Assembly (NCBI GenBank): GCA_019105125.1
Contig: JAHRWO010000398.1
Span: forward strand, 1-6,419
Reading direction: 5' to 3'
Length of the DNA stretch: 6,419 bases
From: Flavobacterium sp.
GTDB taxonomy: Bacteria > Bacteroidota > Bacteroidia > Flavobacteriales > Flavobacteriaceae
This document shows, in pieces, positions 1-5,266 of the stretch; the first letter of the stretch is position 1, and each line of letters starts with the position of its first letter. A program made the position numbers and the translations under genes. The notes under the pieces were generated by a model that was not told the DNA's origin, did not search any database, and was given only the letters and a program-made list of their open reading frames with translations.

Positions 1-715
1 CTAAAATCAATTGCGGATATTTTAAAGCGTGACCTCTATCGTTAGAAATAGAATCATCAGATGCTACAACCGCTTCAGGTTTATCAGGTAGTGATGAAAA
101 TTTTAACAGAACGGCTACAATTAGAAAAGCAGCACCTAAAATCAAATATGGAATTTTTACGCTTTCAATATCTAGAGTAGTAGTATTAGAAGAAGCCGAG
201 CCAAAAATAGCAAAACTAACAATTAACGGACCAATAGTGGTTCCTAGATTATTGATTCCTCCTGCTAATGTTAATCGCTGAGAACCAGTTGATATTGGCC
301 CTAATGCTATGGCTAATGGATTTGCAACAGTTTGTTGAAGTGAAAAACCTAAACCCACTATAAACAAACCAGATAGCATTAATTCAAAAGAACCTGAATT
401 GGCTGCTGGGTAAAACAATAAAGTTCCTAATGCCGAAATAATTAATCCTAAAGCTAAAGAATTTTTATAACCCATTCGATTAATTAAATCGCCTTTTGTG
501 ATGTACGATATAATCATGTAAATAATAGATCCTACCGTGTAAGCTACATAAAAAGCAACCGAAACTAATTGACTTTGTCCTTGTGTTAAATCAAAAGCCT
601 CTTTAAAAACTGGAATTAAAATATCGTTACTTGCCGCTACAAATCCCCAAAAAAAGAAGACTGTTACTAGTGGTATGAATTGTGCCCAATTCGTCTTAAC
701 TTGATTTACTTGCAT
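1..715 (-). CDS. FHS-family sugar:H+ symporter (FucP/GluP-like MFS transporter), 3' end cut by window edge
   Basis: This is an inner-membrane proton symporter of the fucose-galactose-glucose (FHS) branch of the major facilitator superfamily, expected to import a hexose. The 238 visible residues begin at ATG 713-715 and run off the left edge, covering roughly the N-terminal half; family members are usually 400-500 residues. Supporting motifs are FFFWGFVAASNDIL (residues 20-33), the short GDLINRMGYKN segment (75-85) like the MFS loop 2-3 signature, and QQTVANPLAIALGP (127-140) followed by RLTLAGGINNLGTTIGP (147-163). These correspond to the FucP NDIL, ETAANP and RLxLAQxFNSxG regions. Asp31 matches the FucP proton-site Asp. 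The position of the second FucP acidic residue, the Glu before TAANP, is Gln128 here, as in glucose/galactose members, so fucose is less likely as substrate. The gene sits downstream of the dehydrogenase gene on the same strand but is separated from it by a terminator, so it is probably its own unit. Confidence 0.9.
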   Translation of the reverse strand, partial: MQVNQVKTNWAQFIPLVTVFFFWGFVAASNDILIPVFKEAFDLTQGQSQLVSVAFYVAYTVGSIIYMIISYITKGDLINRMGYKNSLALGLIISALGTLLFYPAANSGSFELMLSGLFIVGLGFSLQQTVANPLAIALGPISTGSQRLTLAGGINNLGTTIGPLIVSFAIFGSASSNTTTLDIESVKIPYLILGAAFLIVAVLLKFSSLPDKPEAVVASDDSISNDRGHALKYPQLIL

Positions 716-757
716 AATTTAAGTTGGTTTAGTTTGTTGGTTAAAGTTTGAAAAAAT

Positions 758-789
758 CAAATAATAGGGCTAAATATACATTTATTCAA
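758..789 (-). promoter_or_regulatory. Possible Bacteroidetes-type promoter for the sugar symporter gene
   Basis: Read on the minus strand, a TTG (complement of 787-789) is followed after 20 bases by TATTATTTG (complement of 758-766). This resembles the Bacteroidetes -33 TTG / -7 TAnnTTTG promoter but has one extra base inside the -7 box. A second candidate -7 box, TATATTTA, lies between the two elements but lacks a well-spaced TTG. The leader to the ATG at 715 would be about 35-40 nt. The call rests only on motif and spacing. Confidence 0.35.
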
Positions 790-823
790 CTTGAATTTAA
801 AAACATCTCAATCTTTTTTTTCT

Positions 824-839
824 ACGAAATCGTTTTCGT
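824..839. promoter_or_regulatory. Putative LacI-family operator (cre-like palindrome)
   Basis: ACGAAATCGTTTTCGT is palindromic at 14 of 16 positions around a central CG. It has the AAnCGnTT core typical of LacI/GalR-family operators, and the inner GAAATCGTTTTC resembles a catabolite-type cre site. It lies between the dehydrogenase terminator and the candidate promoter of the sugar symporter, about 35 bp upstream of that promoter's TTG. A sugar-responsive LacI regulator acting on the symporter would make sense. No regulator gene is in the window, so this is an inference from symmetry and context. Confidence 0.4.
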
Positions 840-848
840 GTTAACTAA

Positions 849-874
849 TAAAAAAACCCGATGTAAAATCGGGC
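849..874 (-). terminator. Rho-independent terminator of the dehydrogenase gene
   Basis: On the minus strand a 6-bp perfect stem CCCGAT/ATCGGG with a 5-nt loop (arms 857-862 and 868-873) is followed by a run of seven T (complement of 850-856). It begins within 10 bases of the dehydrogenase stop codon and separates that gene from the sugar symporter downstream. Confidence 0.85.
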
Positions 875-880
875 TTGAAA

Positions 881-2104
881 TTATTTGGTAACTAAAACGT
901 CTTGTTTTTCGTCAACGTAATCTTGTAAATACTTGAAACGTTCTGTTAGTTGACCATTTTCAGTGATTTTTGCTCTTTGCAAAATTCCGTCTTTATCACC
1001 ATTGAAGAAAGCTGGAATTACATGCTGCATAAACATTTCACCAAAACCTTCACTAGCATCTTTAGGTAACTCACAAGGTAAATTATCTACCGACATAACC
1101 ATAATAGATGCTGGATGTGTATAAGGAACTTCTTTGTGTTCGCTAGGTAAATATCCAAAAAACGGTTCTGCAATTGTTGATGCTTTTATAGTGCAAGCTA
1201 CTGGTCCATCAACGTCGCAAGAAATATCAGCAACCACTTGAATTTTATTATCAGCTGCTTTTAACATTTCTCGAGTTAAAATATCTGGCGAACCATTCCC
1301 ATGAAAATGACCAGCAATATACATATCAGCAACTTTAGTAAAACGCTCGAAATCCGAGACGTAATCTTGAGGGTTTTTATAGAAATCATTATTATCTAAA
1401 ACCTGACCATCCTTGCGTTTGTTGTAATCCAACACGTCAATTTGGGTATAAACAGGCTCAGTATATTTTTTGTTTAAGAAATCTTCAACGCTAACTTGCT
1501 TGATTTTAATTCCGTCTAAAATCTCTTTTGCTCCCATTCCTACTTTACCATGTCCAGTAAGTACAATTTTAATGTTTGGAAGCGTTTGACGTTTTAAACG
1601 AGCAATTAAATCTTCTTTACCGCTCAACGTTTCCGCTTTTGGTAAAGTAAATAAATCATATTTAATTCCGAATCCTCTAAAACCATTGTAAGCACCTACC
1701 AAACCAGCATAACGACCAAAACCAATTAATCGGTGATTAGTTGCATCTACAATTGTTTCATGATCGTATAATTCGATATTTTTAGCTAAAATTGCTTGTA
1801 ATAATTTACGATTATAAGGTTGTTTTTTAATTGTATGCGAAAAGAAAAAGTACTTTTTATTTGGAATTAAAGCATCAATTGGCACTTCTTTTACCCCAAA
1901 AAGCACATCACAATCGGTCATGTCAGTAGTGACATTTAGTCCTAAATTGCGATAATGGTCATCCGAAAAAATTCGAATATCCGAACTTTCAACTTTTATT
2001 TCCGCTTCTGGATGTTCTGATTGCAAGCGAATTAACTCTTCTGGAGTGAATACTACTCTTCTATCCGGTGGGTTCTTTCTTTCTTTGATAATTCCAAACT
2101 TCAT
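881..2104 (-). CDS. Saccharopine dehydrogenase (LYS1)/alanine dehydrogenase-like NAD(P)-dependent oxidoreductase
   Basis: A 407-residue cytosolic enzyme of the AlaDh/PNT fold, closest by motif to NAD+-dependent, lysine-forming saccharopine dehydrogenase (yeast Lys1). Seen in the sequence: N-terminal MKFGIIKERK with Arg15-Arg16; Lys72 in VKEVP and His90 in FFFSHTIKK, which match the Lys1 catalytic pair Lys77/His96 in motif and spacing; GRYAGLVGA at 130-138; a Rossmann GxGxxGxxA (Gly184, Gly186, Gly189, Ala192); and DISCDVDGP at 293-301, matching the conserved Lys1 DVSCDVD segment. The length is slightly above that of Lys1. I chose the ATG at 2102-2104 rather than an in-frame TTG at 2113, because the family begins at MKFGIIKE and the ATG is the stronger codon. 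It is divergent from ssrA, has its own promoter (2144-2174) and terminator, and so looks monocistronic. Whether it truly makes or uses saccharopine is uncertain: many bacteria of this group make lysine through diaminopimelate. Alanine dehydrogenase is the label often given to such proteins but fits the motifs less well. Confidence 0.88.
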   Translation of the reverse strand: MKFGIIKERKNPPDRRVVFTPEELIRLQSEHPEAEIKVESSDIRIFSDDHYRNLGLNVTTDMTDCDVLFGVKEVPIDALIPNKKYFFFSHTIKKQPYNRKLLQAILAKNIELYDHETIVDATNHRLIGFGRYAGLVGAYNGFRGFGIKYDLFTLPKAETLSGKEDLIARLKRQTLPNIKIVLTGHGKVGMGAKEILDGIKIKQVSVEDFLNKKYTEPVYTQIDVLDYNKRKDGQVLDNNDFYKNPQDYVSDFERFTKVADMYIAGHFHGNGSPDILTREMLKAADNKIQVVADISCDVDGPVACTIKASTIAEPFFGYLPSEHKEVPYTHPASIMVMSVDNLPCELPKDASEGFGEMFMQHVIPAFFNGDKDGILQRAKITENGQLTERFKYLQDYVDEKQDVLVTK

Positions 2105-2143
2105 AGCAAACAATATATTTAACTGAATATTGATTTAATGTTA

Positions 2144-2174
2144 CAAATATAACTTTAAAGAAGCGACTATGCAA
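2144..2174 (-). promoter_or_regulatory. Bacteroidetes-type promoter for the dehydrogenase gene
   Basis: On the minus strand TTG (complement of 2172-2174) is followed after exactly 20 bases by TATATTTG (complement of 2144-2151), a perfect match to TAnnTTTG. The expected start of transcription is about 35 nt upstream of the ATG at 2104, which supports that start codon. Confidence 0.75.
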
Positions 2175-2217
2175 AGTTTTTTTAATTGAAAAAAAGAATG
2201 TAATTTTGGCTCACTTT

Positions 2218-2248
2218 TTGATTACAAGTAAAAGTCTGCATATAAAAC
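2218..2248 (+). promoter_or_regulatory. Possible promoter of ssrA
   Basis: TTG (2218-2220, preceded by four T) is followed after 20 bases by TATAAAAC. The spacing equals that of the other promoters in this window. The -7 box looks like a classical TATAAA rather than TAnnTTTG. Transcription would begin near 2255, with a short leader removed by RNase P at 2271. The spacing is convincing but the -7 match is weak. Confidence 0.4.
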
Positions 2249-2366
2249 TGCGACTGAACACTCAAAAAATGGGGTCGACTGGTTTTGACAGCGAGTGGAA
2301 TTGATTAGTAAGCACGTCGAGCATTGTATGTTTAGCTCGTAAATCCAAATGTACGAACTTATAAAC

Positions 2367-2396
2367 GGCGAAAATAATTACGCTTTAGCTGCTTAA
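2367..2396 (+). other. tmRNA tag-peptide reading frame (GENNYALAA, stop)
   Basis: Codons GGC GAA AAT AAT TAC GCT TTA GCT GCT followed by TAA encode GENNYALAA. The ending ALAA is the usual protease-recognition C-terminus of tmRNA tags, and Gly is a common resume codon outside the proteobacteria. The first codon is inferred from tag convention, as the sequence alone does not fix it. Confidence 0.93.
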
Positions 2397-2640
2397 TCTG
2401 AATTATAGTAAGATTTGCCTAGTTCCTACCAGGTAGGAAAGCTAGATTCTCCTCAAAAGCCTTGGTTTATGGCGGTTGGTTTAGGGGAACCGTAAAAGTA
2501 GACCTAGGAACGGTAATGCTTTAAATCCGTTCTGACACTGACAGAGCTAAGCAAAGAGTGGCGGTTTCTAGCCTTGCTCTTTGTCGAAAATCCAAGATGA
2601 AACTAAGCGTGTAGAAAGCTATTTGATTGCTTGTTTGGAC

Positions 2641-2668
2641 GAGAGTTCGATTCTCTCCGACTCCACTT
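2641..2668 (+). other. Putative integration site (attL) at the 3' end of ssrA
   Basis: The T arm and 3' acceptor strand of ssrA are followed, less than 260 bp downstream, by a tyrosine recombinase gene on the same strand. Integrases of this class commonly use the 3' end of tRNA or tmRNA genes and restore the gene on insertion. I looked for a second copy of GATTCTCTCCGACTCCA in the rest of the window and saw none, so the partner site must lie beyond the right edge or be lost. The exact crossover cannot be set from one copy. Confidence 0.5.
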
Positions 2669-2688
2669 ATTACTTTTCAAAGTAAACT

Positions 2689-2724
2689 AAAAGCCCATAA
2701 ATCTTAGGATTTATGGGCTTTTTC
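2689..2724 (+). terminator. Rho-independent terminator of ssrA
   Basis: A perfect 15-bp stem (2689-2703 with 2708-2722, core AAGCCCATAAATC) closes on a 4-nt loop TTAG. The stem ends in a short run of T broken by one C and then TTTT. It lies about 20 bp after the tmRNA 3' end. The A run on the left arm gives the reverse direction a T run too, so it may act in both directions. Confidence 0.9.
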
Positions 2725-2778
2725 GTTTTACATACTATCAAAAAATAGCATTAAATCATAAAGCATTAGGGTGCAAAT

Positions 2779-2820
2779 TCGGGGACAAAATAAAATGTAA
2801 AAAAATGTCCCCGATTTTTT
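2779..2820 (+). terminator. Second hairpin with T run, upstream of the integrase (terminator-like)
   Basis: TCGGGGACA (2779-2787) and TGTCCCCGA (2806-2814) form a perfect 9-bp GC-rich stem around an A-rich 18-nt loop, followed by six T (2815-2820). It stands out in an otherwise AT-rich stretch. It could be a second terminator shielding the integrase from ssrA read-through. It could also be an attenuator, or part of the recombination region near the attachment site. The loop is long for a simple terminator. Confidence 0.5.
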
Positions 2821-2862
2821 CCTTAAAGCCCATGAACAAAGGCAGTTCAAAAAATGAACATC

Positions 2863-2893
2863 TTGTGTGTTTCTAAATCAAAACATATTTTTA
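2863..2893 (+). promoter_or_regulatory. Candidate promoter of the integrase gene
   Basis: TTG (2863-2865) is followed after exactly 20 bases by TATTTTTA (2886-2893), which agrees with TAnnTTTG at all but the last base. Transcription would begin near 2900, giving a leader of about 17 nt to the ATG at 2917. If real, the upstream in-frame ATG at 2854 would not be transcribed from it. Confidence 0.5.
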
Positions 2894-2916
2894 GTAAACA
2901 TCAAAGTCACCACATC

Positions 2917-4152
2917 ATGTCAAACAAAATTTCAATCCTATTTCATGCTAAGAGCTCAAGAGCCCTAAAAAATGGCTTAGTGCCAATTTATTTAAGAATC
3001 ACTATTAATGGTGAAAGATTAGAAATCACAACAGGCAAATACAGTGAAAAATCAAAATGGATACCTTCAGCTGGCAAAATAAAAGGCAATTCAGAAGAGA
3101 CTAGACTGATAAATAGTTATCTTGATATTCTTAGAAACAAAGTCTATGAAACCGAAAAATGGATGGTAAACAACAACCAGGAAATTAATGCACAAACTTT
3201 CAAAAATAAATTTTTAGGTATTGAAGAAAGACAACGCAAACTTATCATGATTTTTGAAGAACATAACAAAAGAATGAAAGAGTTAATTGGAAAAGAATTC
3301 TCAATTAATACTTATAAAAAGTATGAGACCGCATTGAGCCACACAAAAAAATTTTTACAACATCAATATTCATTAAATGATATCTCAATTAAACAAGTAG
3401 ATATAGCTTTCATTAACGATTTTGATTTTTACTTACGTAACACCAAAAACTGCAATAACAATTCAACCATAAAATACATTAGAAACTTTGGTAAAATAGT
3501 TAAGCAGTGTTATGTAAATGGATGGATTGATAAAGACCCTTTCTTAAACTATAAAGGTAAAGTAAAAGAGATAGAAAGAACTTATTTATCAGAAGATGAA
3601 ATTGAATCTTTACTTAATAAAGAATTTAAAATAAAACGATTAGAGTTAGTTCGCGATATGTTTATTTTTTCATGTTTCACTGGTCTTGCGTATATTGATG
3701 TCTTCAATTTAACAAAATCTAATGTTGTGATTGGCATAGATGGTGAAAAATGGATTTCAACTCACAGACAAAAGACAGAATCAGCTTCAAAAATTCCAAT
3801 CCTACCTATTACACAAATGATTATCGATAAATACGAGAATCATCCACTATGTATCAATGAAAATAGACTTATCCCTATTCTATCAAATCAAAAAATGAAT
3901 GCATATCTCAAAGAACTAGCAGATATTTGTGAAATTGAAAAAGAACTAACTTTCCATATTGCCCGGCATACATTTGCAACTACTGTAACGCTTACAAATG
4001 GCGTTCCAATTGAATCAGTAAGCAAAATGCTAGGACACAAAAACTTAAGAACCACGCAACACTATGCCAAAGTATTGGATAAAAAGGTGAGTGAAGATAT
4101 GCAAATTTTAAAAGAGAAATTTTCGAATAAATTGGTATTAAAAAGTTCTTAA
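2917..4152 (+). CDS. Tyrosine recombinase / site-specific integrase (Bacteroidetes mobile-element type)
   Basis: A DNA-breaking and rejoining enzyme that would integrate and excise the element next to ssrA. From ATG 2917 it has 411 residues. An arm-binding N-terminal domain covers about 1-95 (ISILFHAKSS, then LVPIYLRITINGERLEI). A SAM-like core-binding domain covers about 105-210, and the catalytic domain about 220-390. Catalytic residues seen are Lys286 (HRQKTE), His347 and Arg350 (FHIARHTFATT), His374 (LGHKNL) and the nucleophile Tyr383 (TTQHYAKV). The position of the first conserved Arg is Ala258 (CFTGLAYID), a substitution also known in recombinases of Bacteroides conjugative elements, where IntDOT has Ser. 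An in-frame ATG at 2854 would add 21 residues. I prefer 2917 because the domain homology starts there and a candidate promoter lies between the two. It shares strand with ssrA and is followed by a hairpin, so it is probably a single-gene unit and the first gene of an island. Confidence 0.93.
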   Translation: MSNKISILFHAKSSRALKNGLVPIYLRITINGERLEITTGKYSEKSKWIPSAGKIKGNSEETRLINSYLDILRNKVYETEKWMVNNNQEINAQTFKNKFLGIEERQRKLIMIFEEHNKRMKELIGKEFSINTYKKYETALSHTKKFLQHQYSLNDISIKQVDIAFINDFDFYLRNTKNCNNNSTIKYIRNFGKIVKQCYVNGWIDKDPFLNYKGKVKEIERTYLSEDEIESLLNKEFKIKRLELVRDMFIFSCFTGLAYIDVFNLTKSNVVIGIDGEKWISTHRQKTESASKIPILPITQMIIDKYENHPLCINENRLIPILSNQKMNAYLKELADICEIEKELTFHIARHTFATTVTLTNGVPIESVSKMLGHKNLRTTQHYAKVLDKKVSEDMQILKEKFSNKLVLKSS

Positions 4153-4170
4153 TTCATTTGTTAACATTCT

Positions 4171-4214
4171 AAATAGTTTAGTATTTAATTCTTGAATTGA
4201 ATACTAAACTATTT
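4171..4214. repeat. 20-bp inverted repeat (long hairpin) between integrase and regulator genes
   Basis: Arms 4171-4190 and 4195-4214 match at 19 of 20 positions (AAATAGTTTAGTATT and its complement AATACTAAACTATTT outermost), with a 4-nt CTTG spacer. The one mismatch (T4186/G4199) would still pair in RNA. It begins 18 bp after the integrase stop codon and ends inside the -33 box of the next gene. No T run follows on either strand, so a rho-independent terminator is possible but not clear. A transcription-factor binding site over the promoter, or a stabilising mRNA 3' end, are alternatives. Confidence 0.8.
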
Positions 4215-4243
4215 GATTCCTTTTAAAAGCTTATATAGTTTTG
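4212..4243 (+). promoter_or_regulatory. Bacteroidetes-type promoter of the AraC-family regulator gene
   Basis: TTTG (4212-4215) and TAGTTTTG (4236-4243), a perfect TAnnTTTG, are separated by 20 bases. Transcription should start around 4250, only about 10 nt before ATG 4261. The -33 box overlaps the end of the inverted repeat at 4171-4214, so a protein bound to that repeat could block or recruit RNA polymerase. Confidence 0.7.
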
Positions 4244-4260
4244 TTACAGAAAAACAAATC

Positions 4261-5169
4261 ATGTCAGAGCAAAATAAGCAAGAACGAATTAGAAAAATAT
4301 ACCAAATGCTATTTGAAATGGCTTCTGGAAATCTTCAATTTCAAATTGCTAATTTAGATGAAGAAGATGAAATTGATCAAATCGCTCATAAGCTTAATGA
4401 GATTGCTAGTAATATTAAAAATACCTTTCATAAAATCGGTCATGTAATTCCTCAATTTACATATCAAAACTTAGTACAGCATACTTTCATTCTAGATAAA
4501 GAATTTTACATTTTGAGCTTTTCATCGAGTGTACTAGACACTTTAAAGTTAAGTCAACAAGAGCTTTCAAAACTTAAATTTTCAAAAATAATTGCAAAAC
4601 AATCTATTAATGATTGGAAAACAATAGAAAATGAAATTGTTACTAACAACATATTTCATATTACACTTCAATTACACTTATTAGATAAAAACAATCAAAT
4701 CTACCCCTCCTATTTTACAATTTCATCTTTATTAAACTCTAACAAAATTGTAATTTCTGGAATCACTACAAATATCGAAGATTATACAAATTATAATATT
4801 GCTAATAATAATTTGGCATCCTCAAAAAAAATTGATAGTAATACTATAGTTCAAAATGTTTATAATTATATAATGAATCATCTTGAAGAACCTCTACCTT
4901 CTGTAAATGAACTAGCAAAAATGTTTGGAACAAACGATTTTAGACTAAAAGCTGAATTTAGAAAGCATTTCAATATTAGTATTTATAAATGTTATACAAA
5001 TGAACGATTAAAAAGAGCAACTTATCTCATTAAAAGAACGAACATTCCATTGAAAGAAATTGCTTTTATAAGCGGATTCAATGATTACAATAATTTTTCC
5101 AAAGCATTCAAAAAAAAGTACAATTATGTGCCTAGTGAATTGCAAAGAAGTCTACATGAAGAAGATTAG
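4261..5169 (+). CDS. Soluble HAMP-like/PAS-like sensor with C-terminal AraC-family HTH (transcriptional regulator)
   Basis: A cytoplasmic DNA-binding regulator of 302 residues. Residues 13-57 resemble a soluble HAMP segment (MASGNLQFQI, then DEIDQIAHKLNEIASNI). Residues 70-175 look like a PAS fold (HTFILDKEFYILSFSSS onward). Residues 196-296 are a complete AraC/XylS DNA-binding domain: a first helix-turn-helix near LPSVNELAKMFGTND (212-226), and a second with the family signature IPLKEIAFISGFNDYNNFSK (262-281) followed by FKKKYNYVPSELQ. No membrane segment or signal peptide is seen, so any ligand must be sensed inside the cell. I chose ATG 4261 because an in-frame TTG at 4213 lies inside the promoter. 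The MauE-like gene follows after 97 bp on the same strand with no terminator between them, so it is the likely target or operon partner. The HTH assignment is firm; HAMP and PAS are motif-level judgements. Confidence 0.88.
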   Translation: MSEQNKQERIRKIYQMLFEMASGNLQFQIANLDEEDEIDQIAHKLNEIASNIKNTFHKIGHVIPQFTYQNLVQHTFILDKEFYILSFSSSVLDTLKLSQQELSKLKFSKIIAKQSINDWKTIENEIVTNNIFHITLQLHLLDKNNQIYPSYFTISSLLNSNKIVISGITTNIEDYTNYNIANNNLASSKKIDSNTIVQNVYNYIMNHLEEPLPSVNELAKMFGTNDFRLKAEFRKHFNISIYKCYTNERLKRATYLIKRTNIPLKEIAFISGFNDYNNFSKAFKKKYNYVPSELQRSLHEED

Positions 5170-5266
5170 CATTTATTAAGCCATACTTTTTCAACTAAAC
5201 TAAATCCCGATTTAACTACTTACAATTATTTGTTTTTCAAAACTTTACACAACAAAAAAAAGTATT

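Larger units (their letters stand above)
2271..2668 (+). ncRNA. ssrA: Transfer-messenger RNA (tmRNA)
   Basis: A one-piece tmRNA, which with SmpB rescues stalled ribosomes and tags unfinished proteins for proteolysis. The 5' end GGGGTCGACTGG pairs with CGACTCC at 2658-2664 to form the 7-bp acceptor stem (one G-U), with discriminator A at 2665. The T arm is perfect: GAGAG (2641-2645), loop TTCGATT, CTCTC (2653-2657). The tag reading frame lies at 2367-2396. A helix-forming repeat at 2423-2439 (TTCCTAC/GTAGGAA) lies in the pseudoknot region after the tag. The length is about 395 nt. The three bases after the discriminator are CTT rather than CCA, so the CCA end would be added enzymatically. The gene is divergent from the dehydrogenase gene and directly precedes an integrase gene, the usual arrangement when an element has inserted at its 3' end. 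Confidence 0.97.

Noticed and set aside
2105..2113. In-frame TTG start adding three residues to the dehydrogenase
   Set aside because: The ATG at 2104 gives the family's normal N-terminus and is the stronger start codon.
2423..2439. Perfect palindrome TTCCTACCAGGTAGGAA, could be read as an operator
   Set aside because: It lies inside the tmRNA and is better explained as an RNA helix of the pseudoknot region.
2832..2876. Short open frame (14 codons) before the integrase, possible leader peptide
   Set aside because: No run of regulatory codons and no hairpin after it; such short frames are common by chance.
2854..2916. Upstream ATG adding 21 residues to the integrase
   Set aside because: The extra residues do not resemble the family's N-terminus and a candidate promoter (2863-2893) lies within them. 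Not fully excluded.
4213..4260. In-frame TTG start adding 16 residues to the AraC-family regulator
   Set aside because: This TTG is the -33 promoter box, so the codon would lie upstream of the transcript; ATG 4261 fits the promoter and the domain start.
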